From positions 817,549-881,548 of the forward strand of contig NW_026111776.1 in NCBI RefSeq assembly GCF_024679095.1: a stretch of 64,000 nucleotides of DNA, written 5' to 3'. The notes below the pieces were generated by a model. It saw only the letters and a list, made by a program, of their open reading frames with translations, was not told the origin of the DNA and made no database searches. The stretch is from Eriocheir sinensis. Lineage: Eukaryota; Arthropoda; Malacostraca; Decapoda; Varunidae. A program made the position numbers and the translations under genes. Below are positions 13,610 through 26,758 of the stretch, one piece after another. Position 1 is the stretch's first letter. The number at the start of each line of letters is the position of its first letter.

Positions 13610-15600
13610 AAGCGACAATGAAGGGAACAAGGCGTGACAATTACTAAAGAAAAAAAACATGACGAGTGAAAAAAAGGAAAGTTTGGTGTAATATAAATAG
13701 AAAAATAGTTACCTATGCTGAATAATTAAAGGTGAGAATATAGAAACTCAGGTGTCTCAGGTAAAGTTAACAAGGGTGACAATTACTAAAGAAAAAAAAC
13801 ATGACGAGTGAAAAAAAGGAAAGTTTGGTGTAATATAAATAGAAAAATAGTTACCTATGCTGAATAATTAAAGGTGAGAATATAGAAACTCAGGTGTCTC
13901 AGGTAAAGTTAACAAGGGTGACAATTACTAAAGAAAAAAAACATGACGAGTGAAAAAAAGGAAAGTTTGTGTAATATAAATAGAAAAATAGTTACCTATG
14001 CTGAATAATTAAAGGTGAGAATATAGAAACTCAGGTGTCTCAGGTAAAGTTAACAAGGGTGACAATTACTAAAGAAAAAAAACATGACGAGTGAAAAAAA
14101 GGAAAGTTTGGTGTAATATAAATAGAAAAATAGTTACTCATGGTGAATAATTAAAGGTGAGACAATATAGAAACTCGGGTGTCTCAGGTAAAGTTAACAA
14201 GGGTGACAATTACTAAAGAAAAAAAACATGACTTGAGTGAAAAAAGGAAAGTTTGGTGTAATATAAATAGTGAAATAGTTACTCATGTTGAATAATTAAA
14301 GGTGAGTCAGTATAGAAACTCGGGTGTCTCAGGTAAAGTTAACAAGGGTGACAATTACTAAAGAAAAAAACACATGAGTGAAAAAAGGAAAGCTTAGGTG
14401 TAATATAAATAGAAAAATAGTTACCTATGCTGAATAATTAAAGGTGAGAATATAGAAACTCAGGTGTCTCAGGTAAAGTTAACAAGGGTGACAATTACTA
14501 AATAAAAAAAACGACTTGATTGAGAAAAGGAAAGCTTAGGTGTAATATAAATAGAAAAATAGTTACCTATGCTGAATAATTAAAGGTGAGAATATAGACT
14601 CTCAGATGTCTCAGGTAAAGTTAACAAGGCGTGACAATTATTAGAGGAAAAAAAAAAAAACATAACGAGTGAAAAAAGGAGAGTTTGTGTAAAATAAACA
14701 TAAAGTACCTATGTTCAATTATTAAAGGTGTGAGGCAATATACGAACTCAGGTGTCTCAGGTAAGGCGAACAAGGCGTGGAAATAACTAGAGAAAGCATA
14801 AATTGAGTGGAAAAGGAGAGTTTAGGTGTAATATAAGCAGCAAAAAGGTACTTGTGTTGAATAATTAAAGATGTGAGGCAATATACGAGCTCAGGTGTTT
14901 CAGGTAAGGCGAACAAAGCGTGACAATGAGCAAAAAAAAAAAAAAAAGTATCTTGGTAAGTGAAAAGGAAGGTGGCGTTGAGGTCTTACATAAACGAAAT
15001 AAAAGGTGACGCGTTGAATAATTACAGGTGAGTTAGACAAAATATACGAACTCAGGTGTTTCAGGTAAGGCGAACAAAGCGTGACAATGAGTAAAAAGAA
15101 GAAAAAGTATATTGTTAAGTGAAAATAAAGAAAGCGTTGAGTCCTTACATATAAACGAAAAAAAAAGGTGACCTGCGTTAGAAAAATATAAGTGTGTGGG
15201 ACAAAATATATGAACTCCGGCGTGAAAAAGAGAGAAAAAAAAAACTTAAGTGAAAATAAAGAAAGCGTTGAGGCCTTACATGAACGAAATAAAAGGCGAC
15301 GCGTTGAATAATTAAAGGTGAATAAGACAAAATATACAAACTCCGGCGTGAAAATGAGCAAAAAAATACATCTCGGCAAGTGAAAATAAAAATCGCGTTG
15401 AGGCCTTACATAAACGCTATAGGCGGGGATGTAAAAATAAATAAATAAACAAATAAACGAAAAAAAAAGTGTGACCCCTGTTAGATAATTAAACCTATGT
15501 ACCAGAATATACAAACTCCGGTGTCTCAGTTAAAGGGACCAGGCGTGACAATGAGCCAGAAAGGTGTCTTGGCGAGGGGAAAAAAAGGACCGTTTCATGT
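13610..15600. repeat. 142-bp minisatellite/satellite array, about 14 copies
   Basis: GTGACAATTACTAAAGAAAA begins units at 13,634, 13,776, 13,918, 14,059, 14,203, 14,348, 14,488 and 14,631; recognisable variants follow at about 14,777, 14,920, 15,081, 15,222, 15,348 and 15,544. Each unit carries TAATATAAATAGAAAAATAG, GAATAATTAAAGGTGAG and CAGGTGTCTCAGGTAAAG. The first copies are nearly identical and the last ones diverged and unequal in length. The 204-residue minus-strand frame inside it is an artefact. Confidence 0.95.
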
Positions 15601-15671
15601 GTTCTGAGGGATCATTCGTTGCCTATGTAAATTCTGATGACACTGGCGACCATGAATATGCAACAGCGGCG

Positions 15672-15709
15672 ACACACACACACACACACATACACACACA
15701 CACACACAC
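15672..15709. repeat. interrupted (AC)19
   Basis: AC array with one T interruption, followed directly by a G-rich purine block. Confidence 0.95.
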
Positions 15710-17117
15710 GGAGGGGCGGGAGAGGAGAGAGGGAGAGGAAAGGAAGGGAGAGGAGTGAAGTGGAAGAGTGGGAAAGAAGGGGAAGAGTTGAAGGGGAAGG
15801 GAGAAACGACATGGGGAATTGGAAAGAGGGAGATGGAGGGAGAGGGAGAGGTTGTGACTGAAGGAGGGAGAAAACGAAGGTACAAAAGTCAAGTTGGGAG
15901 GGTGGATAAAGGGGAAAAGGGAGAGAAATATGAAGATGCAGAGTGAGAGAGAGAGGGAGAGGGGGAGACGATGTGAGTGAAAGAGGGAAACAAAACGAAG
16001 GTAGAAAAGTCAAGTTGGAAGGGTGGATAGAGAGGAGGAGGACCAAGAGGAAAGGGAGTGGGGGAATGTAGAAAGGGAATATAGGAGAGTGGGAAGGGGT
16101 GGGAGTTAGGAAAGGAGGGAGGGGAGAAGTAAATAAAAGAAGAGAAAAATGAAAGTTGAAATGGGAGAGAGACTAGAGGAAAGAAAAGGGAGAAGGGAGA
16201 AGATGAGGAAGAGGGAAGAATGAGAAATAACCAAATACGGAAATGGAGAGGAAAGGAAAATGAAGAGAGGGAGGGAGATGGGAGAAAAGTAGAGGCAATA
16301 AGGAGAAGAGTTGGAAAAAGGAAAAATATAGACAAGACGTAGGAAAGAGGAGAAGGAAAGAAGGGGAGAACACCTTTAGAAAACCAGAAAAGGGAAACAG
16401 AAAAGGAGAGATAATGAGGTGAGTGGGAGACAAAGAAAAAAAAGTGGAGGCAGAAAAGGAGAGTTGGAAAAGGAAAAAAAACCGAGAGAGAGAAAAAAAG
16501 GAAAGGAGGAAGAGGAGGAGGGAAAAGTGTGAGATAACCAAATAGAGGAAAAAATGATGAAAGAGGAATTAGATGAGGGCGAAAAAGGAGGAAAGTAGAG
16601 GAAAAGGAAAGTGTTCAAAAGGGGAAAAATATAGATACAAAAGAGAGAAGAGTAGTATAGGGATAACCAGAGAGAGGAAAATAGGGGAGCAAGAAAGAGG
16701 AGGAAAGTACAGGAAAATAAAACTGTGCAAATGGGAAAAAAGAGAAGGAAAAGAGGAGAGAAAAGTTGTGTGGGGATAACCAGAGAGAGGAAAACAGGGG
16801 AACAAGAAGAGTAAAGTGAGGTATGGATATGGAAGGACAGCTGAGAATTAGGACACAGAGGGAAAGCGATGCGTATTAGTCCCTGAGGAAGGATTGGAGG
16901 GGAAGAAGAAAAGGGAGGAGGTGAAGGAGGAAGGGAAGGGGTGAGGTAGAAGTGGGTTGGTGGATGAGAGGTGTAAAGACAGTGGAAAGGAATAGAGGAA
17001 AGGGAAAAAAAATGGTGAAAAGTAGAATGATTGAAAGGGGAAATAAAGAAGTGGAAGGATTGACCTGTAGTAAATGAAGAAGAAAGTGAGAAAAGGAAAG
17101 TATAAGAGACAGAAATA
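15710..17117. repeat. polypurine block with 117-bp-class tandem duplications
   Basis: A unit containing AAAAGTCAAGTTGGGAGGGTG lies at about 15,880 and again at 16,004, within a duplication of about 118 bp. GGATAACCAGAGAGAGGAAAA occurs at about 16,660 and 16,776 (116 bp), and weaker ATAACCAAATA copies at 16,217 and 16,535. One old array of a 116-118-bp purine unit probably spans the block. Confidence 0.7.
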
Positions 17118-17600
17118 TTAGTTAGGAAGGTTTTTCTCTGCCTAAATAGAGTAAGGAAAAAAGGTTAGAGAAGAAAAAAAAAAGAAAAGGAGAAAAAAGA
17201 AGTCGAGAAAAAAATAGTTAGGAAGGTGTTAGTGCTTTTTTTTCTTTGCCCTAATAGAGTAAGGAGGTGGTGGAGGGCTTGGCGAGGAAGGAAGGAAGGA
17301 AGAAGGCTTGGAGAAGAAGAAAAGGCAAGGAGGAAGAAAAAAAGTCGAGAAAAAAAGTTAGGAAGGTGTTAATCTTTTTTCTTCCTTTGCCTAAATAGAG
17401 CAAGGAAGTGATGGTGGTTGGTTTGGCGAGAAGGAAGGAAAAAGCGTTAAAAAAGAAGAAAAGGCAAGGAGAGAGAAAAAAAAAGTTATGAAGGTGTTAA
17501 TCTTTTTTCTTCCTTTGCCTAAATAGAGCAAGGAAGTGATGGGGGTTGGTTTGGCGAGGAAGGAAGGAAGGAAGGAGGGCTAGGGAAGAAGAAGAAGAAA
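17118..17600. repeat. degenerate tandem repeat, about 4 copies
   Basis: A unit of A-rich DNA, GGAAGGTGTTAATC, a short T/C stretch, TTTGCCTAAATAGAG(C/T)AAGGA and GGCGAGGAAGGAAGG recurs at about 17,126, 17,218, 17,363 and 17,491. Spacing is unequal (92-145 bp). Confidence 0.85.
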
Positions 17601-17749
17601 AACTGTTTAAGGGGAATAGGCAACGAAGCAAAAAGTGAGGTAGACGATTTGTTAGGGGTGAACTTTAAGTGAATTAGGAAAGGGAGGAAGGAAGGAAGGA
17701 AAGAGGGAGAGAATGAAGGAATGAAATGAGAAAACGAAAATTAAGAGGA

Positions 17750-17994
<245 letters not shown>

Positions 17995-18189
17995 TCATGA
18001 TCATCTCCCTCCAAAAAAAAAAAAAATCACAAAGCAGAAATAAGATGTTGGTGAGATAGAGGAGAAAAATAAAGGGAGAGAAATAATAAGTATATCCCAA
18101 TTAAAGTTTCCCCTTCTGTCTTTCCTTCTTTCTCTTCATCCTCGCTGGGCCAGGAGGAAATATTCACAACAAAGGCCTATTGTGGGAGG

Positions 18190-18413
18190 CTGAAAGAGAG
18201 GAGGAGGAGGAGGAGGAGGAGGAGGAGGAAAAAGAAAAGAGAGAAAAAGAGAAAAAGAAAACCAAAAACTGAGGAGGAGAAGGAGAAGGTGGCGGTGAAA
18301 AAAATAAAGGAAGAGAAAGAATTAAAAGAGGAGGAAAAGACTGAGGAAGAGAAAGAGGAAGGAAGAAGAAAAAGGAGAATTGGGAGTGAAAAGACAATAG
18401 GAATATGAAAAAA

Positions 18414-18468
<55 letters not shown>
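18190..18468. repeat. (GGA)n, purine tract and (GT)27
   Basis: GGA at about 18,199-18,229, a degenerate purine tract, then GT at 18,415-18,468. The (AC) array upstream at 17,917 is the complement of this GT array. Confidence 0.95.
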
Positions 18469-18471
<3 letters not shown>

Positions 18472-18736
18472 AGCATGCCTTGTTTTAAATTCCCTTTTGC
18501 CCAAACCGTGATGTATTCTGCCTTGCTTTAATTGGACGTGTTTCCGAATGATATTTCCCTAATTTCGTTCATCCCAAACTTTTTCGTGTTCGCCTATTGA
18601 TGAACAGCGTGTAAGCCTCCGGGGACGTTGCGCTGGACCAGATGAAACGTTGCAAGACTATAGAGTTTGTGAAATATTTGAGGGTCCTGGAAAATGTGAG
18701 ATGTAAACAAATAAAACTTAAATCAATCGCTCGAGC
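18469..18736. other. spacer, nothing recognised
   Basis: Balanced composition, no open frame beyond about 60 codons, no element ends seen. Confidence 0.4.
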
Positions 18737-19345
18737 AGTCAGTAAGCTTTTTAGTCAATCTTTCCGGCAGTCAGTCAGTAACGTCTTCAGTCAGTTAGTC
18801 GGTTGGTCAGTTAAGCCGTCGTTCATTTAGTTCATGTTTCAGTCAGTCAGTCAGTCAACCAGTCAGTCAGTCAGTTAGTCAGTCAGTCAGTCAATCACTC
18901 AGTCGGGCCAGTCAGTCAGTCAGGCAGGCAACCAGTCAGTCAATCAGTCAGTCAGTCAGTCCGTTAGTTGTTAAGTTAGTCAGTCTTTCAGTCAGTAATA
19001 TGTTCGGTCAGTCTATCTTTCAGTCAGCAAATCAGTCAGTCAGTCAGTCAGTCAGTCAGTTAGTTGTTAAGTTACTCAGTCTTTCAGCCAGTAATTTATT
19101 CGGTCAGTCTATCTTTCAGTCAACCAATCAATCAGTCGGTCAGTCAGTCAGCCATCTCTTCTTTCAGTCAGTCAGTGAGTCAATCACAGAATCAGTCATC
19201 CAGTTAGCTAGCCTTTCTTTTCATCAATCATTCTGTCAGTCCATCTTTCAGCCAATCTTTCAAGCAATCGTGCATTCATTTATCCAGTTCCTTCTATCAT
19301 TCATTCAATCCGTCAATCTATCAGTCAGGGGATCAGTCAAACATG
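18737..19345. repeat. degenerate CAGT tetranucleotide array, about 600 bp
   Basis: CAGT units with frequent substitutions, broken by higher-order copies of TTAGTTGTTAAGTTA(G/C)TCAGTC near 18,963 and 19,060. The Ser-Val-Ser-Gln open frame reflects the tetranucleotide. Confidence 0.9.
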
Positions 19346-20319
19346 CACGCACTCCATCGTGTTGACATTTTACAATTTTGACCATCTTTCCGCATATCAT
19401 GACTTGTGTGTTGACAGCAGGGAGGTCTGTTTCAGCACTCAGGAGAAAGGGAGAGAGAGAGGGAAAGAAAGAGAAGAGGCTGGAGGAGAAGGGAAGGAGA
19501 GGGTAGGGTAAGGGAGGGAAGGGAGGAAAGGAAGGAAAGGAATAGAAGGGGCTGAGGGTAGGAAATGAAAGGTATGGAAAAGAATGATGAGGGAAGGAAG
19601 AGGTAGTGAAAATTAGTGAATGGAAGAGAGGTAATGAGAGGAAGAGAAAGGACTGAGGGAAAAGGAAGACTGAGAAGAGGGCAAAGGATAAGGGAGGAAA
19701 GGGTGAGAGAAGGAAGATAATGAAGCGAAATGGATAGGAAGTGAATGATAGTGAAGGGAAGGGAGAGGGACGGAATAAGGGGCTGGGGAAGAGGAAAGGA
19801 GGAGAAAAATGAGGAGGAGGAGGAAGGGGAGTGAACGAAAGGGAAGGAAGGGTAAGGGGAGGGGCGGGGAGTAGGGGAAGATTAAGGGGGGTCGTTTCCC
19901 GGGGCTCCCTGAGGGTCGTTGGGGTTTCAGGCGTTGTAAGTAATGCATTGCCTCATCTGTTTCCCTTTTCAACGCCAAATTGGGTAGGCCTCCCCCCGCC
20001 CCTCTCCCCCCTCACCCCCCTTTCCCTCTACCCTCTTGCCTCGTATCCTACTTCCCCTCCCTCCCTCGGCTATTAACCTCCCATCCCATTCCTCTTTCCC
20101 TCTTCCTCCTTCCCTCCCTTATCCAGTTCTCTCCCTCCCTACCATTTTATCTCCGTCTCTCTTTTCACCCAGTTCTCTTCCTCTCTCCCCTCCCTCCCTT
20201 CCTCCCTTCCTCTTCCTCTAGTCATCTTCCTCTTCCGCATTCCCGTACCTCTTATTTCGACCTGTCTTCATCCTCCTCCCCTTCTTCGCTGTGTTGTCTC
20301 TCCTATCATTATCTCTCAT
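19346..20319. other. polypurine then polypyrimidine block, no gene
   Basis: Purine-rich at about 19,435-19,905, a short balanced piece near 19,910-19,985, then C/T-rich. The strand bias flips within about 80 bp. The 428-codon plus frame beginning here runs through simple sequence only. Confidence 0.7.
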
Positions 20320-20900
20320 CCACCCCTTCTTCATTCTCTCTTCCTCTCTTCTTCCTTCTTTCAATCTCCTTTATTTTCTGTTGCCATCATTGCCTCTCTT
20401 TCACAGTCTTTCACTCTTTTATATTTTCTCTTTCTCCTCTTTTTTATTTTCTTTCATTTATCTTCATTTTTTCTTCCTCTCTTCTTCCTTCTTTCAATCT
20501 CCTTTATTTTATGTTGCCATCATTGCCTCTCTTTCACAGTCTTTCATTCTTTTATATTTTCTCTAACTCCTCTTTTTTATTTTCTTTCATTTCTCTTCAT
20601 TTTCTCTTCCTCTCTTCTTCCTTCTTTCAATCTCCTTTATTTTCTGTTGCCATCATTGCCTCTCTTTCACACTTTCACTCTTCTATATTTTCTCTTACTC
20701 CTTTTTTTTTTTTCTTTTCTTTCATTCTTCTTCGTCTTCTCTTCCTCTCTTCCTCCTTCTCTCATATTTCTTTATTTTTTGTCGCTATGATTTCTTCTCC
20801 TTCACTCTCTTTCATTCTTCTTTATTTTCTGTTACTTATTTATCTCACATTCTTTAATTTTTCTTTATTTTCTCTTTCTTTCATTTCCTCTTTTCTATCA
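20320..20900. repeat. 134-bp minisatellite, about 4 copies
   Basis: TCAATCTCCTTTATTTTCTG recurs at 20,361, 20,494 and 20,628, with a diverged copy near 20,762 (periods 133-134). Each unit also has GTTGCCATCATTGCCTCTC and a T/C-rich half. Confidence 0.92.
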
Positions 20901-21148
20901 TCCTCTATTCTTCTTCCAAATCATCAGCGTGCACCCCTTCTTCTTCTTCCTCTTCTTCCTCTTCTTCTTCCTCTTCATCCCGCGCCTGTCTCCTCTCCTC
21001 TACTCTTATGTCATCACCTCTCATGGTACGCCTCTGTTGCCCTCCTCCTTCCCTTCTTCTTCCCTCCTCCTCCTTCTTCTTCTTATCTTCTGCCTCCCTC
21101 CAGTAATCCTCCTCCTCGTCACCCTCTTTCTCTTCCTTCTCCTCCTCC

Positions 21149-21233
<85 letters not shown>
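20901..21233. repeat. CTT/CCT-rich tract and (GA)41
   Basis: Degenerate TTC/CCT triplets to 21,150, then pure GA at 21,152-21,233. The polypyrimidine to polypurine switch is abrupt. Confidence 0.9.
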
Positions 21234-21236
<3 letters not shown>

Positions 21237-22130
21237 GGAATAAATACGAAAATCAGCCTCAGGTAAGGGATAATTAACCTCTACCTTTCCCTCTTCCTCC
21301 TCCTCCTCCCTCTCCTCCTCCTACTGGGAATGAGTTACTATAGAAGGAAGAGAGGAAGGGGAGGAAGAAAGGGAGAGGGTTTTGAAAGAAGAATGGGAAT
21401 AAGGGAAGGAAATAGGAAGAAGAGAGAGGGGGAGGAAAGGGAGATATTAGGAGGAAAGAAGTGAGGAGAGAAGAAAATTTTGAAATGAAAGATAAAAGGA
21501 AGAATGAAAGGATGAACGGAGAGAAGGGAGGAGAGAAGGTAGGGACGGAGATGGAAAAGAGAGAAAGAGAAATGGAGGGGGAGGTAGAAGGTTAGAAGGA
21601 GGGGAAGAAGGAATAGAAAGAAAAATTGAAAGAGATGAGAGGAGATAGGGGAAGAGAGGAAGGGAATGATGGAGAAAGAGAGGAATGGGAGGGTAGAAGA
21701 GGAAGGAAGGAAAGAAGGAATGGAAGAAGGAATAGAATGAGAAATTGAAAGAAATAAAAATGGGTAAGAAAAGAAAGAAAGAATGAAGGGAAGAAGGAGA
21801 AGTGTGAGAAGTTGAAAGAAATGGATGGAAAGAGAGAAAGAAAATAAAGAAGAATGAAAGCAAGTGGAAGAGAATAAGGGTAAGATAGAATAAGGAAGAA
21901 TGGAAGAGGGGGAAGAGCATAGAAGTAAAAGAAAGTAGAGAAGAGGGAAAGAAGAGGGATGGATGGAGCGATGAAGAAGGGAAGGAGGGAGGGAAGGAGG
22001 TATTTTGATTAGCTCCAGGGACAGGTGAGGGATTAATTATTTTACCTTCAAGGACAGGTAAGATTAATTATATATAGTAGGCTTAAACCTTGTTAAATTA
22101 TATAGCCCATTGTGATTGTTTAATGAGCCT
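21234..22130. other. polypurine block, no gene
   Basis: Purine-rich at 21,340-21,990 with AAAGAGAAATTG-type motifs repeated about 150 bp apart. The end (22,010-22,065) holds two related GGACAGGT(G/A)AG...GATTAATTA segments, a small duplication. Confidence 0.65.
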
Positions 22131-24068
<1,938 letters not shown>

Positions 24069-24206
24069 CTACTACTACTACTACTACTGCTACTACTACT
24101 ACTACTACTACTACTACTGTTACTTCTACTGCCCCAGCTTCCTCTCATCCGCGGTTTGCTCGAGGGTGAAGTGGCTGTAGGGAAATTAAGTGCAGAGCGT
24201 CAGGGT

Positions 24207-24249
<43 letters not shown>
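24069..24249. repeat. (CTA)16 and (GA)21
   Basis: CTA triplets at 24,069-24,118 with one change, a spacer, then GA at 24,208-24,249. Confidence 0.92.
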
Positions 24250-24252
<3 letters not shown>

Positions 24253-24727
24253 GCGGCGGAGTGGAAAAACTTAGGCGGCTTTTCCGATACCCTACGCCCC
24301 AGTCCACCCAGCAGTGAATGGGTACCAGGTATTAGTCCCGTCTACTAGGGTCTTTTCCCTTCTCCTATAATTCCTTCCCTCTCCTGTCTCTCTCCGGCAT
24401 ATGACCACAGATGTTGCGCCGACTAAACGAAACTTTCCAACATTTCATCTCTGTACCGCGCAGCAACGCCCATAACATGCAAACAAGGGTGTGTGCTCCG
24501 GGGAAGGTGGGAGGGGGGGTGAGTGGTCAGCATCTCGCAGCCTCTCTAACCTGTAACTCACTCAGCATCGAAGTGAATATAAAATCATAATGCTTTTGAT
24601 ATACTTGTACCTACATTGTGGATCAGCCTCCGACGTGGCATCATGAGCGAGTGACGAGCGAGGGGTGGAGCGACTCGCTGCTTCACGCGCTCGAACTGTT
24701 CATTGCGAAACATTCAGACGGTGAGCA
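24250..24727. other. balanced spacer, nothing recognised
   Basis: The first long stretch of ordinary composition in the window. No domain-bearing open frame was seen. Confidence 0.4.
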
Positions 24728-24735
24728 CTGAGGGT

Positions 24736-24929
24736 CACCGTTGCCAGATTGTTGTACTTACAGCATCGTGTTTACTGATTTTTGACACTTGACGATCCCC
24801 AAAAGACATCAGGAATTAACGATTGTAATGATAACTATAAATGAGTCTCGTTATTTGAGTGCAGGGGACAGTTTTTGGATCGTTAGTCGGTATAAAGAAG
24901 AGGCTGAGTAAGGCAATCTGGCAACGCTG
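24736..24929. mobile_element. hAT-like MITE, 194 bp, with 8-bp target duplication
   Basis: The ends are CACCGTTGCCAGATTG and the reverse complement of CAGCGTTGCCAGATTG: a 16-bp terminal inverted repeat with one mismatch. The 8-bp direct repeat CTGAGGGT lies exactly outside both ends (24,728-24,735 and 24,930-24,937). Inside, ACGATCC...AAAA(C/G) is partly palindromic, so the element may fold back. Length, CA(G/C)-type ends and 8-bp duplication fit non-autonomous hAT elements; the superfamily is inferred. Confidence 0.75.
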
Positions 24930-24937
24930 CTGAGGGT

Positions 24938-25210
24938 TCCCAAGCGTCAGAAAGAGAATGTCAGGAATTGTTTCTAGTAAATTCTTGAACTGGATATGAA
25001 AGCAGTATTGTAGGAAAATAAAAACACACCAGCAATACCTGTGTGGCAAGCAATTCCCGGGCGTGGCGTGTCAAAAATTACATCTCGACAACGCTGACGG
25101 CTGACCACTGTGGGAAAACGGCGGAGAATCTGTGACGTAGAGAGATCCTCATGCATCTCAGGGCGGCGCGCGTCGGCCAAGCGGCGGGATGTGTATGTGA
25201 CCTTGTGCGC
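24938..25210. other. balanced to CpG-rich spacer
   Basis: Composition becomes CpG-rich from about 25,130. Contains TGTGACGTA at about 25,131, a CRE-like match that could be chance. Confidence 0.35.
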
Positions 25211-25327
25211 GTGTGTGCCCGGCGGCGAGGCGTGTTTTATGAGGTGATTGTGTGTGCCCGGCGGCGAGGCGTGTATTTCGAGGTGATTGTGTGTGCCCGG
25301 CGGCGTTGCGTGTATCGTGTTGCGGTC
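25211..25327 (+). repeat. CpG-rich 39-bp tandem repeat, 3 copies
   Basis: GTGTGTGCCCGGCGGCG starts units at 25,211, 25,250 and 25,289, period exactly 39. Thirteen codons per unit keep a frame open (CARRRGVYFEVIV-type repeat). It sits directly upstream of a possible first exon; a promoter-proximal CpG-rich repeat is as likely as a coding one. Confidence 0.85.
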
Positions 25328-25359
25328 ATTGAGAGGGTGGAGGAGGCCCCGTCACTACG

Positions 25360-25371
25360 ATGAAGGTGAGT
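25360..25371 (+). promoter_or_regulatory. possible first coding exon end: ATGAAG with strong splice donor
   Basis: ATGAAG is followed at once by GTGAGT, a near-perfect 5' splice site (AAG/GTGAGT), immediately downstream of a CpG-rich stretch at about 25,140-25,360. This is the arrangement of a short first coding exon of two codons with a CpG-rich leader. The upstream 70-codon frame stops at this same point. No partner exon was found, so this is only a candidate. Confidence 0.3.
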
Positions 25372-25482
25372 GCCAGTGCCGGGGAGTCATGCTGTGGTGT
25401 TCTTGAGAGTTGGAACGCGGCAAAAGGCTCATTTTATACAATACAGACAGTGAAAACCGGCGGGGGAATGCATGTGCCCTAC

Positions 25483-25524
25483 TTTTTTTTTTTTTTTTTT
25501 TTTTTTTACAACAAAGGAGACAGC
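25483..25524 (-). mobile_element. poly(A)-tailed dispersed repeat, 3' fragment (copy 3)
   Basis: A run of 25 T followed by ACAACAAAGGAGACAGC. Read on the minus strand it is GCTGTCTCCTTTGTTGT plus poly(A), the same tail as the copies at 7,640 and 38,152. Severely 5'-truncated, as expected of retroposition. Confidence 0.6.
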
Positions 25525-25730
25525 CCCCTCCCTCCCCCGTGCCCTCCCTAACCCCCCCTCGTGTCCTGTGACCATAGTTCCTTTAAATGCTGATGTTGCA
25601 AGTTAGCCACCTCGGTAGTGCATGAAAGGTGAAACGTTGAGTAATGCGGTGATTGGTTAGCCGGCAACCCGTGACGTCATCAGTATACCCGGTGATGTTG
25701 CTGTCGTTCTGCGCGCGCGAGGACTGGGCG

Positions 25731-25775
<45 letters not shown>

Positions 25776-26132
25776 CATCCTTAAATACTGCTACGGAATT
25801 AGTGAGTATAGGGGCCGTGGATGGTGGGAGGGAGCGAGTAATGAAGAGATAGTCGTCTTGCCTAAGGCGGTGGGGTGGCCAGGAAGGAGTGAGGGAGGGA
25901 GGGAAGGAGAGGAGGGGAAGGGATAGGGGTGATAGGTAAGGGAGGAGGGAGGCGGGGTGGGGTGGAGAGGGAAGGGAAGGGAGGAGGGGGTGGTAGAGAG
26001 GGAATGGAGGAGGCAGAGACGGAAGGGGGTAAGGCAAGGCTTTGAATTATTTATATTTATCTAATATGTTATCAGTCTTCTTCCTTCCATTGAAATATAA
26101 CGCTAATTTGATAAGGTAAAAAGAAAAAAATG

Positions 26133-26171
<39 letters not shown>

Positions 26172-26586
26172 CCAACCTCCAATTGAAATAATACTCTAAC
26201 TTTATGCTGTAAAAAAAAAAACACGATTATCTATCACACTCTCTCTCTCTCTCGGCAAGTGAAAATGTTACGAAATAGTGGATCAAATTAACTGTTCAAA
26301 TCCTTCTCCCCAGTATTCTCCCCCACCTCCCCTCTCTTCACCACCTGCCTGTTTCCCTCCTTCCCCGGACTCGTACCTCCTCCCACCCTACCCATCACAA
26401 CCCACCCACTGCCCCTTCCCCGCCACCAACAACCAACTCCCCCCACCAACCCCCCCAACCACCCACTCATTACCCCAGTTACTCTCTTCCTCCCGCCCAA
26501 ACCTCCTCCCTCCCATCACCCTCTCCTTCCCTTGTTTGCCTGCTCTTATTATCTCCCCGTCTCCCTGGTTTATTTCACGGCTCTCT
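25525..26586. other. mixed region with GT and CT arrays, no gene
   Basis: Holds (GT)20 at 25,733-25,772, a G-rich purine tract at 25,825-26,035, (CT)17 at 26,135-26,168, (CT)8 near 26,240-26,254 and a C-rich, CCCA-containing stretch at 26,300-26,560. The remainder is balanced and unremarkable. Confidence 0.75.
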
Positions 26587-26758
26587 GGGTCATATTCATA
26601 AACATTTCGCCTCCTAAGCACACTTATTTGACAAGGCCACTCGTAGGAGTTTGGGGCATTTCCAGGGGTAGTTTTATGACCCTGGTGGTAGTCTGACCCT
26701 TCTTCTGTACCATGAACCTAAAAAAACACCCATTAGAACCCGATTGATCTCCTTTTTC
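26587..26758 (+). mobile_element. dispersed 170-bp repeat, copy 1
   Basis: Matches the reverse complement of 32,179-32,351 over its whole length, including TTTATGACCCTGGTGGTAGT and CTTCTTCTGTACC(A/G)TGAACC. It begins near GGGTCATATTCATAAAC and ends near a CTCCTTTTT. No clear inverted ends or tail were seen, so the class is unknown; a non-autonomous transposon or SINE is likely. Confidence 0.75.

Noticed and set aside
14900..15514. 204-codon minus-strand frame with membrane-like Phe/Tyr/Leu content
   Set aside because: Lies inside the degenerate end of the 142-bp satellite array; hydrophobicity comes from A-rich units read in reverse.
13610..15600. CRISPR-like regular repeats
   Set aside because: The whole 142-bp unit is repeated, with no short repeats separated by unique spacers, in a eukaryotic context.
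19980..21266. 428-codon plus-strand open frame
   Set aside because: It runs through a 134-bp pyrimidine minisatellite, CTT/CCT triplets and (GA)n; the Ser/Phe/Leu then Arg-Glu translation is compositional.
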